From NCBI RefSeq assembly GCF_026008495.1, contig NZ_BQUN01000228.1, positions 104,294-168,293 on the forward strand: DNA of 64,000 nt, given 5' to 3'. A program made the position numbers and the translations under genes. Shown here in pieces: positions 41,802-48,973 of the stretch; position 1 is the first letter of the stretch; each line of letters starts with the position of its first letter. Below the pieces are notes generated by a model. The model had not been told where the DNA came from. It saw nothing but the letters and a program-made list of their open reading frames with translations, and ran no database searches. Origin of the DNA: Streptomyces sp. A012304 (GTDB lineage: Bacteria > Actinomycetota > Actinomycetes > Streptomycetales > Streptomycetaceae).

Positions 41802-43097
41802 TCAGATGCCGGCGGCGGCCGGGGCGTCGGCGTTGTCGTCCGTCGGGCGTTTGCCGATGGTGAACAGGCCGGACTGGGTGCGGTGGACCTCGGACGCGTC
41901 ACGGATGATGTTGATCGGGTCCCGCCCGGACTCGACGTCGTCGGCCATCGCCAGGAGCATCCGACGCAGCATGACGACGCCGCGGTCTCCGGTGGCCAGG
42001 GTCTCCTCGGAGTCCAGGGTGATCGCTCCCTGCGAGCCCTGGGCCTCCGTGTCACCGGGGAACCGGTGGCGCTCCTCGTCGGTCAGCTCGTGGTTCTGCT
42101 TGCCGTTCTGCGTGATGCCGATGACGAAGCGGACCATGCGCTCGGGGTCGTTCGTGCGGATCGAGAAGAAGAGCCGGTGGCTGGTGTCGTCGGAGGGGAC
42201 GACCCACAGCAACTGGTCCGGGCGCTGGTCGGGGGCCATCTTCACGTAGTCGGGAAGGCCGAAGACGTTGGGAAGGTGCTGCTCGACCGCGAAGCCGTAC
42301 TCGGTGACCTCGCCGTCCTCGCCCTCGACCTCGAACCGCTGGGTGTACTTCACGCCGTGGTCGGTGCGCTCGTACGTCAGGCGTTCGGCGATGGTGGCCG
42401 GGTCGAAGAAGTTCTCCGGGTAGCCGAAGGTGCCGGTGCCCAGCATCTGGTAACCGCTGTGCGTGGAGTGCAGCCAGGTGACGTGCGTGGGGTCGGCGGA
42501 GTTCTCGTAGATGTTGAGCCAGCTGAAGTCCGCCGGCATGCCGAGGACCGCGGCGTGGGGGACCGGCCAGCTGGCGAAGTACTTCTCGTCCTCCGCGGGG
42601 TCCTCCAGCGCGTCGTAGCGGGGGAGTTCGGGTTTGAGCTCGGGCGGGCCCATGTAGACGAAGACCAGGCCGTAGCGCTCCGCGACGGGGTACCAGGGCT
42701 GACGGGCGGCGTCGCGCCTGCGCCCGAGGCCCGGCTCGCACGCCTGCTCGATGCAGTGGCCCTGCACGTCGAACTTCCAGCCGTGGTAGCAGCAGCGGAT
42801 GCCGTCGTCCTCGACGCGGCCGTAGTACAGGCTGGCGCCGCGGTGGGCGCAGCGCTCGATCACGACACCGGGCCTGCCCTGCCCGTCGCGGAACACGACC
42901 AGGTCCTCGCCCAGGACGCGGGTCTTCTGCGGCAGGGCGCCGGCGACGAGCGTCTCCGAGCTGGCGACCGGGTGCCAGTAGCGACGCAGGGCCTCGCCCA
43001 TGGGCGTACCGGGCCCGACCTCGCGCAGACGGGCGTTGTAAGAGGGCTTCGGGCGGCCGTAGGCCGTGCCGGTGTCGACGTCTGAAGTGGTGGTCAT
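41802..43097 (-). CDS. Rieske aromatic oxygenase, alpha subunit (module B)
   Basis: A 431-residue homologue of the module A oxygenase. Rieske ligands are C83-A-H85 and C102-x2-H105; the mononuclear iron motif is D202-P-T-H205-x4-H210. The substrate-pocket region differs from module A (for example ENSADPTHVTWLH against ENAVDPVHAAWLH and altered residues around 180-195), so the two may prefer different substrates. GGAGA lies upstream of the ATG at 43097; ten extra upstream codons were excluded. It is the first gene of the leftward three-gene module and diverges from a TetR regulator. Confidence 0.93.
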   Translation of the reverse strand: MTTTSDVDTGTAYGRPKPSYNARLREVGPGTPMGEALRRYWHPVASSETLVAGALPQKTRVLGEDLVVFRDGQGRPGVVIERCAHRGASLYYGRVEDDGIRCCYHGWKFDVQGHCIEQACEPGLGRRRDAARQPWYPVAERYGLVFVYMGPPELKPELPRYDALEDPAEDEKYFASWPVPHAAVLGMPADFSWLNIYENSADPTHVTWLHSTHSGYQMLGTGTFGYPENFFDPATIAERLTYERTDHGVKYTQRFEVEGEDGEVTEYGFAVEQHLPNVFGLPDYVKMAPDQRPDQLLWVVPSDDTSHRLFFSIRTNDPERMVRFVIGITQNGKQNHELTDEERHRFPGDTEAQGSQGAITLDSEETLATGDRGVVMLRRMLLAMADDVESGRDPINIIRDASEVHRTQSGLFTIGKRPTDDNADAPAAAGI

Positions 43098-43185
43098 GGT
43101 GCTGTCTCCGGTGCGGCTCGGGCACACAGCCGGTGGTGCGTGCAGGACTGTGGGGGATCACCTGCGAGGGCACCGCCATGTGCGT

Positions 43186-43220
43186 CCCTCGAATAGGATT
43201 GTTAATTCACATTCGCATTA
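43186..43220 (-). promoter_or_regulatory. AT-rich control region with TTCACATT element
   Basis: The 314-base gap between the module B oxygenase and the divergent TetR gene contains an AT-rich pocket with TTCACATT at 43206-43213, the same octamer as in the inverted repeat at 44071-44098. It is a likely binding site of the TetR at 43412 over the oxygenase promoter. No convincing -35/-10 pair and nothing else was seen in the gap. Confidence 0.5.
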
Positions 43221-43411
43221 CGGCTCCGGACGCGTCAAGGGTCACGTCCGGGCGCTCTGGAGGGGCGCCGTAGAGGCGCTCTGGGCGGTGAAGTGGTCGA
43301 CCGGCCCGAGGCCTGGTCGAGTGGGACTCCGGCCGGACGCACCGCGGTTCGCGGCCCGACGGCCCGCGTGCGTGAGCTGCCGGGGCGCGTGCCGGCGGCG
43401 TATACGCTGAG

Positions 43412-44077
43412 GTGATGAGCACCGAGCCGTCGCTCGATCTGCCGCCGGCGCGGCAGGCGCGCAGCAGGCTGACCCGGCGGCGGATCCTGGAGGCGGGCAC
43501 CGCCCTTCTCGAAGAGGGCGGCACCGAAGCGCTCACGGTCGCGGCCGTCGCTTCCCGGGCGGGTGTCTCCGTGGGCAGTGTCTACCGACGGTTCGGCGAC
43601 AAGGACCGTCTGGTCGCGGCTCTGCAACGCGACATGATCGACCGTTTTCGCGCCGACATCCTTCGCCGCTTCGCTCCGCAACGCACGGAGCCGACCGCGC
43701 TGGTCGCCTCGGCGGTCGCCGGACTCACGGAGACCTATCAAGCGCACGAGCGCCTGATGCGCGTCTTCCTGGCCGCGGGTGCCACCGATCCCGCGGTGGC
43801 CCGGGTCGGGTCCGAGGCCGCCATCGACGCCGACCACGTCTTCCGGCGGTTCCTGGAGCCGATCCTCCCGATGGTCGACGCGCCGGAGCCGGAGCTGCGC
43901 CTGGATGTCGTCTATCGCTTGATCTACGGGACCTGCCAGAACCGTGTGCTCTACGGCGAACTGTTCGAGTCCGACCGGTCGCTGACGTGGCGTCAGCTGA
44001 CGGACGAGCTGGTGGACGTCGCCTGTCTGTATCTGCTCGGCGTGCCGGCGCAGCGACCTCCGGGCCCAGGAATGTGA
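43412..44077 (+). CDS. TetR-family regulator of Rieske module B
   Basis: A 221-residue TetR protein starting at GTG 43412 (an ATG at 43415 is equally possible). The DNA-binding domain reads RRRILEAGTALLEEGGTEAL, then VASRAGVSVGSVYRRFGDKD. The ligand-binding part is about residues 85-210. It diverges from the module B oxygenase and is followed on the same strand by an HbpS-like gene. TTCACATT-type elements lie on both sides of the gene, one overlapping its stop codon, which suggests it controls both neighbours. Confidence 0.9.
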   Translation: MMSTEPSLDLPPARQARSRLTRRRILEAGTALLEEGGTEALTVAAVASRAGVSVGSVYRRFGDKDRLVAALQRDMIDRFRADILRRFAPQRTEPTALVASAVAGLTETYQAHERLMRVFLAAGATDPAVARVGSEAAIDADHVFRRFLEPILPMVDAPEPELRLDVVYRLIYGTCQNRVLYGELFESDRSLTWRQLTDELVDVACLYLLGVPAQRPPGPGM

Positions 44078-44098
44078 ATGTGATCCCCCCTTCACATT
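44071..44098. promoter_or_regulatory. inverted-repeat operator AATGTGAA-N12-TTCACATT
   Basis: Perfect eight-base arms at 44071-44078 and 44091-44098 overlap the end of the TetR gene and lie about 75 bases upstream of the HbpS-like gene. A matching TTCACATT is at 43206-43213 upstream of the oxygenase operon. Confidence 0.65.
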
Positions 44099-44173
44099 TA
44101 CTTCGGTTGGCGACATACTGAGCGGACTCCACGGAAGACGGTCGGTGGAGTCGACCAGGGAAGGAACCGCTCC

Positions 44174-44596
44174 ATGCGAGAGCCGCTCAGCTACGAGATC
44201 GCGCACGGCGCCGCGCTTGCCGCTCTGGAAGCGGGGAGGGCCGAGGGGCACCAGGTGTGCGCCGTCGTGGTCAACCGCAGTGGCGTCACCAAGGTCCTCC
44301 TCAGCGACGACGGCGTCGGCCTTCTCGGTGTGGAGACCGCGCGACGCAAGGCCTACACCTCGGCCGTGAGCGGTGTTCCGACCGCCAAGTTCGCGGCCTT
44401 CGCGGCGTCCCCCCAGATGAGGGTGGCGCCTCCCCACCTGGTCGATGCCGACCTTCTGCCGGTCGCCGGCGGTGTGCCGATCGTGACGGCCGACGGGGAG
44501 GTCATCGGGGCGATCGGCGTGGGCGGGGCGGACGACGTCACGGACGACCGCATCGCGCAGCAGGCGCGCGATGCGGTCGCGAAGATCGTCGCGTAG
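44174..44596 (+). CDS. HbpS/GlcG-like (DUF336) protein, second copy
   Basis: A 140-residue DUF336 protein very similar to residues 1-138 of the one at 1895-2410 (shared VVNRSG, VLLSDDGVG, ETARRKAYT, LVDADLLPV, GVPI, GEVIG, GVGGADD-like blocks). It lacks the Pro/Ala tail of that paralogue and any signal peptide. GGGAAGGAA lies ahead of the ATG. As with module A, it is near a Rieske operon and regulator, supporting a functional link between DUF336 proteins and these oxygenases. Confidence 0.85.
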   Translation: MREPLSYEIAHGAALAALEAGRAEGHQVCAVVVNRSGVTKVLLSDDGVGLLGVETARRKAYTSAVSGVPTAKFAAFAASPQMRVAPPHLVDADLLPVAGGVPIVTADGEVIGAIGVGGADDVTDDRIAQQARDAVAKIVA

Positions 44597-45057
44597 GCCT
44601 GCCGCCCGACCGGCACGGTGGCCGTCCTGGGCGTCGCCGCGTCCTCTGGGTGCGGCTGATCTCCGGGTGCCGGTCGGCGTGCCGGACCCCGCGTCGCGCG
44701 ACCCGCTCGCCCAGGAATGTCGCTCCAGGGCGACAGGACGAGGACGGTGCCCATACCGGCGGTCGCGGCCGAACCGCGTGTGCGTCGCAGTCACGCCGAG
44801 TCTCCGCGCATTCCCTCAGGACCGGCGCAGACGAACCGGCGGGGACTGCGGACGCCTGACGGTCGGGCCGTACGGCGGGCAGGGGCAGTACGAGGCCTCG
44901 GGCCCGACCTGGGCAGTCCTTTCCGGGCTGGCCATGGCTTCCTCCCTGTCGTACGGCGGCTTCGCCGATCTCCGAGCCGGGGCGCGTGCGCCCAGGGCCC
45001 GGGAACGTCGTCAGCGGCCATGCTGTACGGACTCGGCCTGCGAGGACACGGCAGTGG

Positions 45058-45071
45058 CCGTTGAACGAACA
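45058..45071 (+). promoter_or_regulatory. operator-like motif, site E
   Basis: CCGTTGAACGAACA differs from site B (CCGTCCAACGAACA) at two of 14 positions and has GTTG/CAAC arms (45060-45073). No intact gene is nearby, so it may be the relic of a lost regulated promoter. Confidence 0.35.
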
Positions 45072-45321
45072 ACGTCTGCTGCCGAGCCGTCGGCCCGGAC
45101 TCGACGCCCTCCCGGAACACCGCCCGGCAGATCCCCACGGTGCGTGCCAACTGCGGCTCGGAGCGGTCGGCGCGGTGGGCGACGGCCGGCTCCACGCGTG
45201 CGGGGGTACCGGTCAGTGGCAGGTGGGCGACGCCTTCGGGAGGGCACGCACGAGCGCGCGCATGCGACTGGTCACGGAGACCGCCGCCGGCAGGGTCACG
45301 GTGGGCGTGGGGCCGGGCCGG

Positions 45322-45430
45322 TCAGGCGCCGTGGCTCTCCAGGCCGAGCACCCGCAGCTCCGTGATCAGCCCTTCCGTGTCGGCGATCACGCGCTCGACG
45401 CCGCGTGAGGTGTCAGTCCGCTCGCGCTAG
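45322..45430 (-). pseudogene. short C-terminal gene remnant, unrecognised
   Basis: The leftward frame reads RGVERVIADTEGLITELR, then VLGLESHGA and TGA, with nearly all G/C third positions. A TAG lies 35 codons upstream and no start is available, so only the end of a gene survives. Confidence 0.4.
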
Positions 45431-45536
45431 GCGTCCCGCTGAGGGGCAGGCGTCCTGCCGGTCGGGCGGGCCGGACGAGGAAGGCGCGCGGGCTGTGGCT
45501 CACCCCCGTGGCTCAGGGCAGTCCCGGCCACGGGCA

Positions 45537-45564
45537 GACGCCGCCGGATGCCTCCGGCGGCGTC
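45537..45564 (-). terminator. strong hairpin terminator
   Basis: GACGCCGCCGGA (45537-45548) and TCCGGCGGCGTC (45553-45564) are perfect 12-base arms around TGCC. Located about 160 bases beyond the MFS fusion stop, it probably ends that leftward transcript. Confidence 0.65.
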
Positions 45565-45724
45565 TTGGGCCACCCCACGGGCGGGCCGTGTCGCGTCCTC
45601 GCGCGTTCGACCCTTCGCCGGGTGCTCGGAGCGGATGCCCTGCCGTCACCGACCACCGGGCCCGGGTCTCCTCACCGCCAGGCCGGGCACCCGTCCGCTG
45701 TGGACGCCTCCGGCCCGGGGACCG

Positions 45725-48187
45725 TCACTCGCCCGGGTGGGAAAGCTCGATGTCGTGGCTCTCCACACCCGAGCCGTGCACGGTCAGGTGGGTGGCCTTC
45801 GGCGGATGGCCGGCCGCCATGACCGTGTACTCGCCGCTGTCCAGGTCGGTGAAGGCATAGCCACCGTCCTCACCGGTGGTCGCGCCGGCCACCACGTTGC
45901 CGGCCGCGTCGATGAGCGTCACCCGCGCGTCGTTCAACGGCCGGCCCGCGGCTTGGACCACGCCCTGCACCCGCAGGCCGGCGAACAGTTCCACCTCGGT
46001 CCTGGTGACGCCCCGCGCGGCGATCTCGACGGGCAGCGCGACCGGCCGGTAGCCGGCCGCGGTCACCGCGAGGGTCAGGGGGCCGGGAACCAGCTCGGCG
46101 AAGCTGAAGGTGCCGTCCGTGTCGGTCAGTCCGGCGGCGAGCACGTCACCGCGCACGTCGGCCGCGACCACCATGGCGCCGACGACCGGCTCCTCGCGGC
46201 CGGCCGACCTGACCGTGCCGACCAGGCCGCTGGTGCCGGAGAGCGGGATGTCGTACGAGACCGGTTCGTCGCCGACCACCACCGTGGAGGCCTGCGGCTG
46301 GTAGCCCTCGGCGGAGGCGATGAGTACGTAGCTGCCCGCGCCCGGCGCGTCCACGGTGTACGAACCGTCCGGGTGGGCCACCACGCGGCCCACCTGCCGC
46401 CCGCCCAGCGAGATCAGGGTGACGGCTGCCTGCGGCACGGGTGTCGACCCGGCGCCGATGACGTGCCCGCTGACCGGGATGCCGCCGGAGGACCGGACCG
46501 GGGGAGCGGCACCCGCGGTCGCCGCCGGGACGGGCGAAGTGCGTGTGGCGGGCGGGGCGGCGGCCGGGCCAGGCACCCCCTCGTCGGTCTCGGCGGTCTC
46601 GTCGGTCTCGTCGGTCTCGTCCTCCCGGCCTCGGAGGCCGAACGCCGCGAGGGCCGCGCCCACGAGGGCGAGGATGCCGGTGACCAGGACGGCGGTGTGG
46701 ACGCCGTTCATGAAGGCGGTGTGGCTGCCCTCCACCACGGCCGCCCTGAGCTGTGCGGGCATCGCGTCGGAGACCGGGGCGACACCCATCGCGACCGCGT
46801 CCTTCGCCTCCTCCAGGCGGGCGGCTGCCGAGTGGGGCACGCCGGCGTCGGTCAGTGAGTCGGTGAGTGTGGAGCCGACGCGGCCGCTGATGAGGGAGAC
46901 GAGCACCGATGTGCCGAGCGCGCCACCGACCTGGAGCGAGGTGGCCTGGAGACCGCCCGCGATGCCGCCGTCCTTGACGGGGGCGTTGCCGACGATCGCG
47001 TCGGAGGACGCGGACATCACGATGCCGACGCCGAGGCCGAGCGCGATGAACGGCGGCCACAGGACGGCGTACGACGAGTCGGCGCTCCACGCGAGCATCG
47101 TGAACGCGGCGCCGGCCTGCAACACCATCCCCAGCGGCATGGTCAGGCGCGGGCCGAACCTCTCGGTGAGCTTCGCGCCGAGCGGCGAGGCCAGCATGGA
47201 GGCGAGGCTGAGCGGCAGGGTGCGCACACCGGACTCGACGGGCGTGAAGCCGCGTACGTTCTGCAGGTACAGCATCACGAAGAAGATCGCGCCGAGCAGG
47301 ACGAAGAAGTTCAGCGCGGTGACGAGCGTACCGATGGTCAGGGCCGGGTTGCGGAACAGCCGCATGGGGAGGAGGGGGTGCGCGACGCGGGTCTCGTACC
47401 AGCCGAAGAGGACCAGGACGACGACACCGCCGACGATCGCGCCGAGCGTTCCGGCCGAAGTCCAGCCCCACGTCTCACCCTTGACGACGCCGAAGACGAC
47501 AGCGAGCAGCCCGAGCGCGAGCAGCATGACGCCGGGCACGTCGAACTTCTCACTCGCGGCGGCCTCGTTCCTGGACTGCGGCAGCACCACGAGGCCGAAG
47601 ACGAGGGCGATGACGCCGATGGGGGCGTTGATGTAGAAGACGGACTCCCAGTTGACATGCTCGACGAGCAGTCCGCCGACGATCGGGCCGAGCGCGGTGG
47701 AGACGGACGAGATCATCGCCCAGATGCCGACCGCCATGCCGAACTTCTTCGGCGGGAACACGGCGCGCAGCAACGCGAGGGTGTTGGGCATCAGCATCGC
47801 GCCGAAGAGGCCCTGTACGGCCCGGAAGGCGATGACGCCCTCGATCGAGCCGGCGAGGCCGATCGCGACGGACGCGACGGTGAATCCGACGACGCCGACG
47901 AGGTAGACCGTACGGCGGCCGAGGCGGTCGCCGAGCTTGCCGCCGAGGATCAGGGCGGCGGCGAGGGCGAGCAGGTAGGAGTTGGTGACCCACTGCAGTT
48001 CGGCGGTGGAGGCGTTCAGGTCGCGGGCGATCTCGGCGTTGGCGATCGACACGACGGAGCCGTCGAGGCCGACCATGAACAGGCCGAGACCGACGGCGAT
48101 CAGCGTCAGCCAGGGGTTGGCGCGGCGGCCGCGGCCGCGGGGGTCGGAGCCGGGAGGGGGCGCTGTGGAGACAGCGGTGACAGACAT
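45725..48187 (-). CDS. DHA2 MFS transporter fused to three carboxypeptidase-regulatory-like beta-sandwich domains
   Basis: An 820-residue fusion. Residues about 25-520 are a 14-segment drug:proton antiporter (LDGSVVSIANAEIARDL of helix one, GGKLGDRLGRRTVYLVG loop). An acidic DET repeat linker (near 530, encoded by tandem GTCTCGTCG units) and a Pro/Ala spacer lead to three tandem domains of about 85 residues: VSGHVIGAGSTPVPQAAVTL, LVGTVRSAGREEPVVGAMVV and VQGVVQAAGRPLNDARVTLI, each with a GSYTV/GTFSF/GGYAF turn. Such domains usually lie outside the membrane. Here, after 14 helices, they may be cytoplasmic. The start ATG 48187 follows AGAGGA. A MarR gene lies upstream on the same strand. Substrate unknown. 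Confidence 0.9.
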   Translation of the reverse strand: MSVTAVSTAPPPGSDPRGRGRRANPWLTLIAVGLGLFMVGLDGSVVSIANAEIARDLNASTAELQWVTNSYLLALAAALILGGKLGDRLGRRTVYLVGVVGFTVASVAIGLAGSIEGVIAFRAVQGLFGAMLMPNTLALLRAVFPPKKFGMAVGIWAMISSVSTALGPIVGGLLVEHVNWESVFYINAPIGVIALVFGLVVLPQSRNEAAASEKFDVPGVMLLALGLLAVVFGVVKGETWGWTSAGTLGAIVGGVVVLVLFGWYETRVAHPLLPMRLFRNPALTIGTLVTALNFFVLLGAIFFVMLYLQNVRGFTPVESGVRTLPLSLASMLASPLGAKLTERFGPRLTMPLGMVLQAGAAFTMLAWSADSSYAVLWPPFIALGLGVGIVMSASSDAIVGNAPVKDGGIAGGLQATSLQVGGALGTSVLVSLISGRVGSTLTDSLTDAGVPHSAAARLEEAKDAVAMGVAPVSDAMPAQLRAAVVEGSHTAFMNGVHTAVLVTGILALVGAALAAFGLRGREDETDETDETAETDEGVPGPAAAPPATRTSPVPAATAGAAPPVRSSGGIPVSGHVIGAGSTPVPQAAVTLISLGGRQVGRVVAHPDGSYTVDAPGAGSYVLIASAEGYQPQASTVVVGDEPVSYDIPLSGTSGLVGTVRSAGREEPVVGAMVVAADVRGDVLAAGLTDTDGTFSFAELVPGPLTLAVTAAGYRPVALPVEIAARGVTRTEVELFAGLRVQGVVQAAGRPLNDARVTLIDAAGNVVAGATTGEDGGYAFTDLDSGEYTVMAAGHPPKATHLTVHGSGVESHDIELSHPGE

Positions 48188-48326
48188 GTGTGAGCTGTCC
48201 TCTGGGACGTGAGGCGCGCGTCTGGGGCGCGTGGACATGTGGGGGGGGGAGCCGCGTATGGGAGCAGCACAGCCGGCCCCGGCGCAGTGGCGGCGGGGGC
48301 AGTAGGCGTACGGGGAGCGCGACCGG

Positions 48327-48806
48327 TCAGGCGGAGTGGTCGCGCAGGCGCCGGGTGAGAGCTTCGAGGGCGCCGAGCGCCGAGCCGAGGGCGGCGCGGT
48401 CGCCTTCGGTGAGGGTGCGCAGCGCGGACGCGAGCTGCGCCGCCGCGAAGTTCTCCACCTCGCCGATGCGCTGACGCGCCGTGGCGGTGACACGCAAGTG
48501 CGCCACGCGCTTGTCGGTGTCGTCCTGACGCCGCTCGAGCAGGCCCGCTTCGGTGAGGCGGGTGACCAGGGCGCTGACGTTGTTCGGCACCATCCGCAGC
48601 GCCTCGGCGGCCTCGTGGACGGTGGCGCCGTCGTGCTCGGCGACGTACTGAAGCAGGGCCAACTGCCGCTCGGGCAGGTTGGGGTAGGGCAGGTGCCGGT
48701 CGATGCTCTGCTTGAGGTGCCGGTTCAGTACGGGGAGGCACGCCACGAGGCCTGCGGCCACCTGGTCGACGCCTTGGCTTCTGCGAGCCTCACTGGTTCC
48801 GGTCAC
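48327..48806 (-). CDS. MarR-family regulator
   Basis: A 159-residue MarR protein: RQLALLQYVAEHDGATVHEA, then AEALRMVPNNVSALVTRLTE (recognition helix) and the wing LLERRQDDTDKRVAHLRVT are all present. It starts at GTG 48806 with a short leader. It lies 139 bases upstream of the exporter fusion on the same strand and probably represses both; repeated CCTATG elements overlap its promoter. Confidence 0.9.
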   Translation of the reverse strand: MTGTSEARRSQGVDQVAAGLVACLPVLNRHLKQSIDRHLPYPNLPERQLALLQYVAEHDGATVHEAAEALRMVPNNVSALVTRLTEAGLLERRQDDTDKRVAHLRVTATARQRIGEVENFAAAQLASALRTLTEGDRAALGSALGALEALTRRLRDHSA

Positions 48807-48818
48807 CCCGCCAAGTTA

Positions 48819-48842
48819 CCTATGACAAGAAACCTATGTCAA
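48819..48842 (-). promoter_or_regulatory. promoter/operator of the MarR gene
   Basis: On the minus strand TTGACA (48842-48837) is followed at a 17-base spacing by GTAACT. The segment carries CCTATGACA and CCTATGTCA, two related half-sites 15 bases apart. This suggests autoregulation. Confidence 0.45.
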
Positions 48843-48906
48843 AATACTGAATGACGCGTGTGGGGCGGTTCACCCCCGGCGCCGTGCCTGAAGCGGGGCT
48901 GGTGAT

Positions 48907-48946
48907 GCGGCCGGACCAGCCGTGGGACGACGGATGGTCCGGCCGC
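48907..48946 (-). terminator. hairpin terminator after the arginine deiminase gene
   Basis: GCGGCCGGACCA (48907-48918) pairs perfectly with TGGTCCGGCCGC (48935-48946) around a 16-base loop, 27 bases beyond the stop of the leftward gene. Confidence 0.75.
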
Positions 48947-48973
48947 TCGGGGAGTCACTCGCTCCCGCTCAGC

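Larger units (their letters stand above)
44597..45724. other. 1.1-kb region without an intact gene
   Basis: Between the HbpS-like gene and the MFS fusion gene I see no complete gene. It contains coding-like scraps: a rightward YEASGPTWAVLSGLAMAS stretch near 44890-44960, a leftward GVERVIADTEGL... end at 45322-45430, an operator-like site at 45058 and a terminator at 45537. It reads like decayed DNA between functional blocks. Confidence 0.6.

Noticed and set aside
46560..46625. Short tandem GTCTCGTCG repeats as a possible CRISPR or VNTR element
   Set aside because: They are in-frame codons for the acidic DET linker of the MFS fusion, with no spacers.
45548..46858. Rightward open frame of 436 codons over the MFS fusion tail
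   Set aside because: It is antisense to three recognisable beta-sandwich repeats and has no family features.
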